A stretch of 18,420 bases of DNA from JAJYTL01 sp046705265 (GTDB taxonomy: Bacteria > Pseudomonadota > Alphaproteobacteria > Ferrovibrionales > Ferrovibrionaceae): assembly GCA_046705265.1 (NCBI GenBank), contig JBJKQL010000026.1, forward strand, positions 1 through 18,420, read 5' to 3'. The notes beneath the pieces are model-generated. The model had not been told where the DNA came from and searched no databases. It saw only the letters and a list, made by a program, of their open reading frames with translations. A program made the translations under genes and the position numbers. Shown here piece after piece: positions 1-7,448 of the stretch; positions within the stretch are counted from its first letter, which is position 1; every line of letters begins with the position of its first letter.

Positions 1-1685
1 CTATAGACGATCTTGATGTCAGCGTCGGGGCGAAGCCCGGCGAGCCGGATCATCTGATGCGCGAGATCGCGGATCCTGACCGGCTCGCCCATGTCGAGAA
101 CGAAGACGCCGCGGCCGTCGTCATCCGGCGCCGGCATCGCCGAGGCCTGCAGCGTCAGCTCCACCGCCTCGCGCGTGGTCATGAAGAAGCGCGTGATGTC
201 GGGATCGGTGACGGTGAGCGGCCCGCCCTGGCGAAGCTGTTCCTGGAACAGCGGCACCACCGATCCGGTCGAGCCCAGGACATTGCCGAACCGCACGGTG
301 ACGAAGCGGGTCTCGCCCGGCTCGGAAAGGGCGCGGCCGGCCAGAGCCTGGCAGTAAAGCTCGCACACCCGCTTCGACGCGCCCATCACGCTGGTCGGGT
401 TTACCGCCTTGTCGGTCGAAATCAGCACCATCTCGGCGGCGCCGGTGCGGCGCGCGAGATCGGCGACGTTGCGCGTGCCCTGCACGTTGGTGAGCACGCC
501 CTCGGTGACGTTCATTTCCACCATCGGCACGTGCTTGAAGGCGGCGGCGTGGAAGATCAGCTCCGGCTGCTCGGCGTGGAACAGCACCTTGAGGCGCCGC
601 TCGTCGCGCACGTCGCCGAGGGCGGCGACGCGCATCACCTCCGGGTGGCTTTGCTGAAGCTCGCGGTCGATGCGATAGAGGTTGTATTCGCCGTTGTCGA
701 GCAGAACGAGGCGAGCGGGATTAAGCTCGGCGATCTGGCGGCAAAGCTCGGAACCGATGGTGCCGCCGGCGCCGGTGACCAGCACGCGCCGCCCGGCGAT
801 CAGCCGCTCCCGCGCGGCGCGGTCGAGCACCCGCTGCGGCCGGCCGAGAAGATCCTCGACCGCGATCGGACGGATTTCGGTCTCCCGCCCCTCGCCCGCG
901 CGGAACTCGGTCAAGCGCGGCAGCCGGGAAAGCGGCAGGCCGAGCCGATCAGCCTCGTCCAGAAGCGCGCGCACCTCGCGTCCCGCGGTCTGGCCCTTGG
1001 TGATGACGAGCCGTTGCGGCGCGCGATTGCGGCGGCGCAAATCCGCGAGCACGGCGGCGAGATCGCCGACCCGTCCCATCACCCGCACGCCACGCAGCGA
1101 GCGGCCGAGATTGGCCTCGTTGTCGTCGACCAGTCCGACCACGCGATAGGGCGCGTTGCGCTGCCGCGTCATCTCACGAAGAAAGGTCTCGGCTTCCGAT
1201 CCGGCGCCGATCAGCAGCACCGGCACGCGGTCTTCCGCGCCGCGGTCGAAAAGAAGCCGTAAATTGCCGTCCTTGTAGGCGCGATAGAGAAGCCGCGGCA
1301 CCGCCAGCATCACGATCAGGAGCGGCCATTCGATGATCACCGCCGCGCGCGGCATGTCGGCGAGCCGCGTCGCAAGAAACAGGAGCGGGAAGAAGATCAG
1401 GAGTGCGAGACTGACGCTGCGCGCGATCGCCGCCATGTCGCGGAACGAGGCGTAATGCCACAGGCCGCGGTAAAGCCCGGAAAACCAGAACACCGGCGCG
1501 GCAACGACGGTGAAGATCGCCGCCGCCGGCCACAGGAAGAAAAGCCCCTGAAAGGTGCCGTCCTTCCAATAGGCGACGTCGACCGCGCACTGGAACGAGA
1601 TCAGCGCCATGGCGAGATCGTGCGTCACGATCAACGCGATGCGCGGGTTGAAGCTCTTCTTGTTCGGCGGGCGCTCAGCCGGCAT
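1..1685 (-). CDS. Membrane-bound nucleoside-diphosphate-sugar 4,6-dehydratase/epimerase (WbpM/PglF/CapD type), 3' end cut by window edge
   Basis: Enzymes of this family dehydrate a UDP-HexNAc at the inner face of the membrane, the first step to deoxy-amino sugars for O-antigen, capsule or protein glycans. My reading of the minus strand gives 561 residues before the edge. The N-terminal third is hydrophobic (about four membrane segments to residue ~130). A first Rossmann-like domain follows (LLIGAGSEAE near 157), then the SDR domain with VTGAGGTIGSE at 303-313, HAAAFKHVPMVE near 379, and STDKAVNPTSVMGASKR, giving T414-D415-K416, M424 and K428; Met instead of Tyr is the form seen in PglF/FlaA1-like dehydratases. 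The ATG at 1685 follows AGAGGA with 6 nt spacing and overlaps the end of the sugar-transferase gene by 11 bp, so the two are probably translationally coupled. Only the extreme C-terminus is missing. Family assignment is firm; the sugar product is not known. Confidence 0.93.
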   Translation of the reverse strand, partial: MPAERPPNKKSFNPRIALIVTHDLAMALISFQCAVDVAYWKDGTFQGLFFLWPAAAIFTVVAAPVFWFSGLYRGLWHYASFRDMAAIARSVSLALLIFFPLLFLATRLADMPRAAVIIEWPLLIVMLAVPRLLYRAYKDGNLRLLFDRGAEDRVPVLLIGAGSEAETFLREMTRQRNAPYRVVGLVDDNEANLGRSLRGVRVMGRVGDLAAVLADLRRRNRAPQRLVITKGQTAGREVRALLDEADRLGLPLSRLPRLTEFRAGEGRETEIRPIAVEDLLGRPQRVLDRAARERLIAGRRVLVTGAGGTIGSELCRQIAELNPARLVLLDNGEYNLYRIDRELQQSHPEVMRVAALGDVRDERRLKVLFHAEQPELIFHAAAFKHVPMVEMNVTEGVLTNVQGTRNVADLARRTGAAEMVLISTDKAVNPTSVMGASKRVCELYCQALAGRALSEPGETRFVTVRFGNVLGSTGSVVPLFQEQLRQGGPLTVTDPDITRFFMTTREAVELTLQASAMPAPDDDGRGVFVLDMGEPVRIRDLAHQMIRLAGLRPDADIKIVY

Positions 1686-2661
1686 GCGCGGTCCTCTTTT
1701 CACCCCGAGCGAAATGCCAAAGGAGCAGCGCGACCAAAAGGAATCCCAGGCCAAGCGCCGGCAGCCGGGCAAGCGGCCATCGCGTGCTAAGAACGGCAAG
1801 CACGATCAGCGCGAGATCGAGCGCCCCGACCCAAAGCGCGACCGGCGCGTGGGCGCCGAAGCGCCGCGCCGCCTGCTGATAGAAATGCTCGCGATGGGCC
1901 TGCCACACGCGTTCGCGCCGAGCGAGCCGGCGCACCAGCGTCAGCGTACCGTCGGCGAGATAATAAAGCGGCAAGAGCAGCGCCGCCGCCCATTGGCCGC
2001 GGGCCGCGAGCGCGATCAGCAGCCAGGCGAGAAGAAATCCCAGCGGAATGCTGCCGACATCGCCGAGGAAGATGCGGGCCGGCTGCCAGTTCCACACCAG
2101 AAAGCCGGCGGCCGCGCCGGCCAGGCAAAGGCCGAACAGCGCGAGGCTGCCCGTTGCAGCGCCGGCGGCCAGGGCGATGCCGATGCCGAGCGCCGACGCC
2201 TCGGTGCCGGAAATGCCGTCGATCCCGTCCATGAAATTGAACAGGTTGAGAAACCACAGCCAGGCAAGGCCGGCGAGAACGCGGTCGAGGGTCAGCGGCA
2301 GCACACCTTGAAAGACGCGCTGCGACGGGTCGAGCGCCAAAAGCCCGATGCCGACCGAGAGGACTTGCACCGGAAAGCGGATGCGGACCGAAAGGCCGCG
2401 CAGATCGTCGATCCAGGAAAGCGCGGCGAGGCCGAGGCCGAGGCCGAGGATCAGCCCCGTTTCGCGGTTGAGGCCGGCGTAGCTCCAGGCTGCGGCCGTT
2501 ACCCCGATCACCGCGATGCCGCCGCCGCGCGGCGTCGGTTCGGTATGGCTTGAGCGCGCGTTCGGCCGGTCAAGAATGGCGTGCCGGCTGAGCACGCGGC
2601 ACAGCAGGCCGGTCGCGGCCAGGGCGACGAGCAGCGAGAGAAGAGGGAGCCAGACGATCAC
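1675..2661 (-). CDS. Undecaprenyl-phosphate sugar-1-phosphate transferase, MraY/WecA/WbpL family
   Basis: A 328-residue polytopic protein of glycosyltransferase family 4 in the Pfam sense (Glycos_transf_4). It moves a sugar-1-phosphate from a UDP-sugar to undecaprenyl phosphate and so starts a lipid-linked glycan. Family signatures are visible in order: WIDDLRG with the Asp pair D85-D86, NFMDGIDG with D145 and D148, LGDVGS around D201, and the cytoplasmic histidine loop HREHF (H256, H259). About ten hydrophobic segments span the length. The start is GTG at 2661, preceded by AGGAAGGGG; an ATG is not available there. The stop lies inside the start region of the dehydratase gene (11 bp overlap), and the GT4 gene ends 56 bp upstream. 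A WbpL-like protein beside a WbpM-like protein is the order found at the end of Pseudomonas O-antigen loci. The sugar used cannot be read from sequence. Confidence 0.93.
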   Translation of the reverse strand: MIVWLPLLSLLVALAATGLLCRVLSRHAILDRPNARSSHTEPTPRGGGIAVIGVTAAAWSYAGLNRETGLILGLGLGLAALSWIDDLRGLSVRIRFPVQVLSVGIGLLALDPSQRVFQGVLPLTLDRVLAGLAWLWFLNLFNFMDGIDGISGTEASALGIGIALAAGAATGSLALFGLCLAGAAAGFLVWNWQPARIFLGDVGSIPLGFLLAWLLIALAARGQWAAALLLPLYYLADGTLTLVRRLARRERVWQAHREHFYQQAARRFGAHAPVALWVGALDLALIVLAVLSTRWPLARLPALGLGFLLVALLLWHFARGEKRTAHAG

Positions 2662-2717
2662 AGCCCCTTCCTAGCCCAATCCCGGCCGAAGGTTAAGAGG
2701 TCCTGGCGGAGCGACGG

Positions 2718-3863
2718 TCACGGCAGCGCCCCGGCAAGCAGGCTTCGGTAGATGCCGAGGATATCGTCCGCGAAGCGCGCGGCGGAGAATTCGGCCACGG
2801 CGATTTTCTGGCCGGCCGCCGCCAGGGTGCGGCGGAACGCTTCGTCCTCGATCAGGCGGCGAAGGGCGGCCGCGAGGGCTTTCGCGTCCCGCGCCGGCAC
2901 CAGAAGGCCATTGACGCCGTCGCGGACGATCTCGCGGCACCCGGGCACGTCGGTCGAGACGATGGCGCGGCCGACCGCCGCTGCCTCAATCAGCGCGCGG
3001 GGCGTGCCTTCGCGGTAGGAGGGCAGACAGACGATGGTCGCTTGCGCCAGGGCCTCCGGCATGTCGCTTCGGTGCCCCCACCATTCCACCGCACCCTCGG
3101 CGACGAAGGCACGGATGGCCGTCTCGGCAATGGCGCTCGGGTTGCCGGGATCGATCCGTCCGGCGAGCGCGAACCGCGCGTTGACGCCGGATTGCCGAAG
3201 CTCTCTGGCGGCGGCGACGAATTCATTGATTCCCTTGTCGGCGAGAAGCCGCGCCGGCAGCACCACCACGGGCGGGCCCTCCGGCTCCGGCCGCGGCCTG
3301 AAGCGCTCGAGATCGACGCCGGAGCCTTTGATCCGCACTGCGCGGTCGGGCCGCACCAGGCCAAGCCGCAAAAACAGGTCGCGGTCATCCGGGTTCTGGA
3401 ACACCGTGCGGCTTCGCGGATGGCCAAGGCCGAGGCGGTAAAGCGGCGTCACCAGCGCGCGCAGGAACCGCGTGCTGCGACCGCGGCCGAGAAAAAGATG
3501 CCCGAGCCCGTTGATGCTGAAGACTGCGGCGGGGACCTGGCCGGCGCGCGCCGCCAAGCCGCCCCAGACCACCGGCTTCATGGTGAGATGATGAACGAGA
3601 TCGGGCTTGAGCCGGCGCTCCAGCCGGAAGATCGCGGCAACAAGGCGAAGCTCGCCCCAGGGCGCGACGCTGCGCCGCTCGAGCGGGATCGGGTGGTAGC
3701 GAAGGCCCGCCGTCTTTATTGCCGCAACGCCTTCCGCGGCAAAGGGCGCCGCCACATGGACCTCGCAGCCCGCGGCCTTGGCGGCAACGGCGATCTGCTG
3801 CCAGTGGGTGGTGAAATAATGCGTCTCGTTGACGAGATAGAGAAGACGGGGCGCCTGCCCCAT
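2718..3863 (-). CDS. Glycosyltransferase family 4 (group 1), GT-B fold
   Basis: This cytoplasmic enzyme probably adds one sugar to the lipid-linked glycan begun by the adjacent WecA-like transferase. With my start it has 381 residues. The N-terminal GT-B domain begins with PRLLYLVNE and contains the FSINGLGHLF stretch near 115-124 common in PglA/WbpH-type enzymes. The C-terminal domain has LPARLLADKG (R205, K210), a typical phosphate-binding pair, and the EX7E motif E285-GTPRALI-E293 that contacts the nucleotide-sugar donor. I prefer the ATG at 3863 to an in-frame ATG at 3905 because AAAGGA lies 6 nt upstream of 3863 and the protein then starts right at the first beta strand. The gene may head the three-gene glycan operon. 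Donor and acceptor are unknown. Confidence 0.9.
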   Translation of the reverse strand: MGQAPRLLYLVNETHYFTTHWQQIAVAAKAAGCEVHVAAPFAAEGVAAIKTAGLRYHPIPLERRSVAPWGELRLVAAIFRLERRLKPDLVHHLTMKPVVWGGLAARAGQVPAAVFSINGLGHLFLGRGRSTRFLRALVTPLYRLGLGHPRSRTVFQNPDDRDLFLRLGLVRPDRAVRIKGSGVDLERFRPRPEPEGPPVVVLPARLLADKGINEFVAAARELRQSGVNARFALAGRIDPGNPSAIAETAIRAFVAEGAVEWWGHRSDMPEALAQATIVCLPSYREGTPRALIEAAAVGRAIVSTDVPGCREIVRDGVNGLLVPARDAKALAAALRRLIEDEAFRRTLAAAGQKIAVAEFSAARFADDILGIYRSLLAGALP

Positions 3864-3990
3864 GTGCGGTCCTTTGCCGACGGCCCCGAGACTCGCGGGC
3901 GCCAAATCTCGATGGCGCGACCCTAAACACCGCTTATCGCAGGGTCAAGCCAGGGGTAAATCGGTCTGCCGCATCGGCATGACTTTCCCA

Positions 3991-4015
3991 TCCCGAGCCG
4001 CAGCGGACTCTGGGA
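3991..4015 (-). terminator. Possible stem-loop terminator after the DUF805 gene
   Basis: On the minus strand, 9 nt past the DUF805 stop, UCCC-A-GAG-U-CCG / CUG loop / CGG-CUC-GGGA can fold into a 10-bp stem with two single-base bulges. No run of U follows, so it is not a classical intrinsic terminator. It may be a processing or Rho-related structure, or chance in GC-rich DNA. Confidence 0.3.
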
Positions 4016-4023
4016 GGGGTTGG

Positions 4024-4383
4024 TCAGCGTGGCGAGGACGGCAAGCTTTCGGGGCCGAAACGGTTGTTCCCTTGTATTCCGGTCGCGCATTGGATGAGGA
4101 GGAGGATGATCGGGCCGAAAAAAGGGATGATGCCGAGGCCGATCCACCAACCCGAGAGGTTGATGTCGTGAAGGCGGCGGACCTGGTATGAGGTGGCGGG
4201 AATGAGGAGGATGGCATAGAAGATCCATCCCGGAACGAGGGTGTGCCAGAAGAGGTCGCCTGTAGCGAAGACGAGGCAGGACAGGACGAAGGCCGCGAGG
4301 GTGAAGCGCCAGAATTGGCTTCGCGATGTGCGGCCGGACAGCGTTGTGTGTTTAAGGATGAAGGCGGCGACTGTGGCAATCAT
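4024..4383 (-). CDS. DUF805 family small membrane protein
   Basis: A 119-residue inner-membrane protein of unknown function in the DUF805 family (YhaH-like). Family hallmarks are visible: SGRTSRSQFWRF at 16-27, where a basic/aromatic motif leads into the first membrane helix; a second helix near 52-66; the signature RRLHDINLSGWW at 69-80; a third helix through IIPFFGPIILLL; and a C-terminal NRFGP. The ATG at 4383 has only a weak upstream GGA as ribosome site. It stands alone: 160 bp separates it from the GT4 gene and 425 bp from the ATPase gene, so it is probably its own transcription unit. The upstream gap holds a candidate sigma-54-like promoter and a short in-frame leader ORF, listed separately. 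The family is clear; the function is not. Confidence 0.85.
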   Translation of the reverse strand: MIATVAAFILKHTTLSGRTSRSQFWRFTLAAFVLSCLVFATGDLFWHTLVPGWIFYAILLIPATSYQVRRLHDINLSGWWIGLGIIPFFGPIILLLIQCATGIQGNNRFGPESLPSSPR

Positions 4384-4404
4384 TACGGTCCGGAATGCAG
4401 GCGG

Positions 4405-4485
4405 TTACAGGAGCCGGCGGAGATTCCTTCGGCGCAGCGCGGCCTTGAGCGGTCCCGAGAACCGACACACGCCCTGAGCGATCAC
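4405..4485 (-). CDS. Possible 26-residue basic leader peptide upstream of the DUF805 gene
   Basis: A GTG at 4485 follows an excellent ribosome site (GGAGG at 4493-4497, 7 nt spacing) and opens a 26-codon frame ending in TAA at 4405-4407, 21 nt before the DUF805 start and in the same frame. The peptide starts (M)IAQGVC and ends in an arginine/leucine-rich stretch (RRRNLRRLL). The ribosome site is clearly better than that of the DUF805 gene itself, so ribosomes loading here could feed the downstream gene. No family is recognised and 26 codons can arise by chance, so this is a candidate only. Confidence 0.25.
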   Translation of the reverse strand: MIAQGVCRFSGPLKAALRRRNLRRLL

Positions 4486-4569
4486 CGTGAAACCTCCGAC
4501 TTGCAAAATGCGACTGCGGGAACTTCCCTCTTGTCTTTAGTGGCAACGCCCAAGGGCTAATTTTTGGCA

Positions 4570-4586
4570 AGCATGCTTCGTGCCAG
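4570..4586 (-). promoter_or_regulatory. Sigma-54-like -24/-12 promoter candidate
   Basis: Minus-strand sequence CTGGCACGAAGCATGCT matches the RpoN consensus YTGGCACG-N4-TTGCW at all but one position (ATGC for TTGC), with GG and GC at the required spacing. Transcription would start near 4559 and run toward the 26-codon ORF and the DUF805 gene, giving a leader of about 175 nt. The AAGCATGCTT inside it is also a perfect 10-bp palindrome. No enhancer-binding-protein gene is visible in the window. Confidence 0.3.
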
Positions 4587-4719
4587 GCACTATTTAAGCA
4601 ATAACCGCAACCACTTAGCCGAAGCCACGGCTGAAGAAAGTTTCGGATGTGTAAAGTTTTCCGACAGGGCCGCCACGCATCGACGCCGAGATGCGGATCG
4701 GCAATATGCGGAACTTGCC

Positions 4720-4759
4720 CGGACGTGCTGGTCCGAACCGGCCGGCAGGCGGTGCCGGC
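4720..4759 (-). terminator. Two tandem hairpins downstream of the Ca2+ ATPase gene
   Basis: Reading the minus strand beyond the ATPase stop, GCCGGC-ACCGCCT-GCCGGC is followed by CGGAC-CAGCAC-GTCCG. Each forms a 5-6 bp GC-rich stem with a 6-7 nt loop, 50-90 nt after the stop codon. There is no U tract. They could end or protect the antiporter-ATPase mRNA. The evidence is structural only. Confidence 0.3.
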
Positions 4760-4808
4760 GAATGATCGCTCACGGGATCGGCGCAAGCAGAATCCGTTGT
4801 GAAGCACG

Positions 4809-7448
4809 CTAGCGGTAAAGAAGGCGGCGGCGGGTCAGCCATTTTTCGATTTCGATGATGACGAAGACCAAGCTCGACAAGGCCAGGCAGACCGCAAGCT
4901 CAGATGCGGTGAGCGGCGCGGTCTTGAAAATCGGGTTGAGGGCCGGCAGGTAAATCGCCACCAGCTGCAAAGTGATCGTCAGCAGCACCGCGCCGATAAG
5001 CGGCAGGTTCGAGAATAGCCCCTGCCGATACAGCGATTCGCGCTCGGAGCGGATCGCCAACACATTGCCCATTTGCGACAATGCAAGAACCGTGAACACC
5101 ATCGTCCGCCAATGGCCGAGACCGAGCCGGATCGCGCCCGCCTCAGTCAGCAGCGAAATCGCGCCCATCGTCAAGCCGACCCATAAGATGTGCTGCCACA
5201 TGCCGCGCGCGAAGATGCTCTCGCCCGCCGGCCGCGGTGGACGGCGCATCACGCCCTGTTCGGCCGGCTCGGCGGCGAGCGCGAGGCCCGGCAACCCATC
5301 GGTGATCAGGTTGATCCACAGGATCTGGATCGGCAAGAGGGGGATCGGCAGGCCGAAAAACGGCGCCAGAAAGATCGTCCAGATCTCGGCCGCGTTGCAG
5401 GTCAGCACGTAGCTCACGAACTTGCGGATGTTGTCGAAGATGCGCCGGCCCTCGGCAACGGCGGCGACAATGGTCGCGAAATTGTCATCGAGCAGCACCA
5501 GCGCAGCAGCCTCGCGCGCGACGTCGGTGCCGGTCCGGCCCATCGCGACGCCGATATCGGCGCGGGCCAGCGCCGGGGCGTCGTTGACGCCATCCCCGGT
5601 CATCGCGACAAATTCGCCACGCGCCTGGACGGCGGCGACGATGCGGATTTTCTGTTCGGGATCGACGCGGGCGTAAACACGGGCGCGGTCGATGCGTTCC
5701 GCGAGGTCGGCATCGGAGAGCCCGCGCAATTCCTGGCCGCTCATCACGATGTCGTCGCGGCCGAGCATGCCGAGCGCGGCGGCGATCGCGCGGGCGGTGA
5801 CCGGGTGGTCGCCGGTGATCATGACTGGGGTAATGCCGGCCGCGCGGCAAGTGTCGACGGCGCCCTTCGCCTCCGGGCGCGGCGGGTCCAACAGGCCGAC
5901 GAGGCCGAAAAAGGTCATCTCCCGCTCGACCGCATCGAGATCGCCGTCACGCGGCAGCGCATGCCAACGGCGGCCGCCCAGCGCAAGGACGCGCAACCCG
6001 TCGCTCGCCATCGCCTCGGCAATCCCGAGCAGCGCGCTGCGGCCCGCCTCGTCCAGCGCGCGACAGTGCGGCATGACCGCCTCGGGCGCACCTTTGGTGT
6101 AGGCGATGAAGCCGTCGCGGGCGCGATGGAAGGTCGTCATGCGCTTGCGCTCGGAATCGAACGGCAGCTCCATGACGCGCGGCGCCGTCTGCTCGAGGTG
6201 TTCCTTGCTGCGGCCATGCTCGGCGGCCAAGCGCCACAGCGCGGCCTCGGTCGGGTCGCCGACGACGGCGCCCCCATCGCCGCGCCCGGCGTCGTTGCAC
6301 AGCGCGGCCGCGTCCAACAGGCGGCGGACCCGCGGATCGTCGGGATCGAGCGCCGCGGCCGGCCGGCGCGCGCCGGCGACATAGGCTTCGGCGGCGCGCA
6401 TCTCGTTGAGGGTCAGCGTGCCGGTCTTGTCGGTGCAGATATAGCTGACCGACCCCAAGGTCTCGACCGCCGGCAGCCGCCGCACCAGCGCGTTGCGCCG
6501 CGCCATCGCCCTCGCGCCAAGCGCCAGCATGACGGTGACCACCGCCGGCAGGGCCTCAGGGATCGCGGCAACGGCGAGGCTCAGCGCGGTCAGCAGCATC
6601 AGCAACGGCGGCTCGCCGCGCAGTAGCCCGGAGCCGAAGACGATGGCGCAAATGACGAGAACCGCGATCGCCAATTGCCGGCCGAACCGGGCGAGGCGTC
6701 GCTGCAGCGGCGTCTGGCCGGCCGGGATGGCCGCCATCAGGCCGGCGATCCGGCCGAGTTCGGTCGTCATGCCGGTCTCGACGACGATACCGCGGCCGCG
6801 GCCGTAGGTAACGGTCGTGCCCTTAAAGGCCATGTCGGTGCGATCGCCGAGCGCCAATGTCGGGTCGTCGAGCGGTTGGGAGTGTTTTTCGACCGGCGCT
6901 GCCTCACCGGTCAGCGCGGCCTCGCTCACTTTCAAGCGCGCTGCTTCGATTAGCCGCAGATCGGCGGGAACGGAACCACCCGCCTCGAGAAGGACGAGGT
7001 CGCCTCGCACGATCCCGGCCGCCGGGATCGTATGCAGTTCGCCATCGCGCATTACGGTTGCGTTCGGCGCGGCCAGCCGCTTCAGCGCGGCGATCGCCCG
7101 CTCCGCCCGGAAATCCTGGGCAAAGCCGATGATGCCGTTGAGCACCACAATGGCGAGAATGACCAGCGTATCCTCGGCATCGCCGATCGCGCCGGAAACC
7201 ACCGCCGCGGCGATCAGCACGAGGATCATGAAATCGGTAAATTGCGCGACTGCCATGGCGACGAGGCCGCGGCCCGCGGCCTCGCGAATCTCGTTCGGCC
7301 CGTCCTGCACCAGACGTCGCGACGCCTCGCCTCTCGTCAACCCGGTCTCGGGGTCGGCACGGAGCATGGCCGCGACCTCCGCCGCACTCATCGCATGCCA
7401 AACCGGCACGGCCCCGATGGGACCTTTCGTATCGGCTCCCGTCATCAT
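4809..7448 (-). CDS. Cation-translocating P-type ATPase, probably Ca2+ (P2 class)
   Basis: An 879-residue ATP-driven inner-membrane cation pump. In order: N-terminal cation-ATPase domain (to ~65), actuator loop with TGE at 180-182, helix M4 with PEALP at 297-301, the phosphorylation site CTDKTGTLT with D340, the nucleotide-binding KGAPE at 452-456, the hinge TGDGVND at 617-623, then six C-terminal helices. Ion-site residues resemble SERCA: E298 in M4, N685 and E688 in M5, N713, T716 and D717 in M6. In M8, where SERCA has a glutamate (E908), this protein appears to have Q792, as PMCA pumps do. That argues for Ca2+ but leaves stoichiometry open, and Na+ or Mn2+ cannot be excluded. The first ATG (7448) overlaps the antiporter stop as ATGA. 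A second ATG at 7445 sits better behind GGGGA and may be the true start. Confidence 0.93.
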   Translation of the reverse strand: MMTGADTKGPIGAVPVWHAMSAAEVAAMLRADPETGLTRGEASRRLVQDGPNEIREAAGRGLVAMAVAQFTDFMILVLIAAAVVSGAIGDAEDTLVILAIVVLNGIIGFAQDFRAERAIAALKRLAAPNATVMRDGELHTIPAAGIVRGDLVLLEAGGSVPADLRLIEAARLKVSEAALTGEAAPVEKHSQPLDDPTLALGDRTDMAFKGTTVTYGRGRGIVVETGMTTELGRIAGLMAAIPAGQTPLQRRLARFGRQLAIAVLVICAIVFGSGLLRGEPPLLMLLTALSLAVAAIPEALPAVVTVMLALGARAMARRNALVRRLPAVETLGSVSYICTDKTGTLTLNEMRAAEAYVAGARRPAAALDPDDPRVRRLLDAAALCNDAGRGDGGAVVGDPTEAALWRLAAEHGRSKEHLEQTAPRVMELPFDSERKRMTTFHRARDGFIAYTKGAPEAVMPHCRALDEAGRSALLGIAEAMASDGLRVLALGGRRWHALPRDGDLDAVEREMTFFGLVGLLDPPRPEAKGAVDTCRAAGITPVMITGDHPVTARAIAAALGMLGRDDIVMSGQELRGLSDADLAERIDRARVYARVDPEQKIRIVAAVQARGEFVAMTGDGVNDAPALARADIGVAMGRTGTDVAREAAALVLLDDNFATIVAAVAEGRRIFDNIRKFVSYVLTCNAAEIWTIFLAPFFGLPIPLLPIQILWINLITDGLPGLALAAEPAEQGVMRRPPRPAGESIFARGMWQHILWVGLTMGAISLLTEAGAIRLGLGHWRTMVFTVLALSQMGNVLAIRSERESLYRQGLFSNLPLIGAVLLTITLQLVAIYLPALNPIFKTAPLTASELAVCLALSSLVFVIIEIEKWLTRRRLLYR

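Larger units (their letters stand above)
4384..4808. other. 425-bp stretch between the DUF805 gene and the Ca2+ ATPase gene, without a recognised gene
   Basis: Several overlapping ORFs cross this region on both strands, up to about 150 codons, but none has a recognisable domain, convincing codon use or a good start. The middle (about 4480-4680) is visibly richer in A/T than the flanks, as expected for a promoter region. It holds the sigma-54-like site, the 26-codon ORF and two GC hairpins next to the ATPase stop. I see nothing else in it. Confidence 0.6.

Noticed and set aside
57..1262. A 401-codon plus-strand frame over the dehydratase gene
   Set aside because: Shadow of the minus-strand gene; low-complexity composition and no motif.
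3864..3905. Earlier ATG for the GT4 glycosyltransferase
   Set aside because: The ATG at 3863 has AAAGGA at proper spacing and starts at the first beta strand.
3967..3979. TGCCGCATCGGCA hairpin between the DUF805 and GT4 genes
   Set aside because: Only a 5-bp stem without a T run; expected by chance in this composition.
4352..4807. A 151-codon minus-strand frame between the ATPase and DUF805 genes
   Set aside because: No domain, scattered cysteines and prolines, no ribosome site, and it runs out of frame into the DUF805 gene.
5190..6626. A 478-codon plus-strand frame over the ATPase gene
   Set aside because: Antisense shadow; the minus-strand gene has every P-type ATPase motif.
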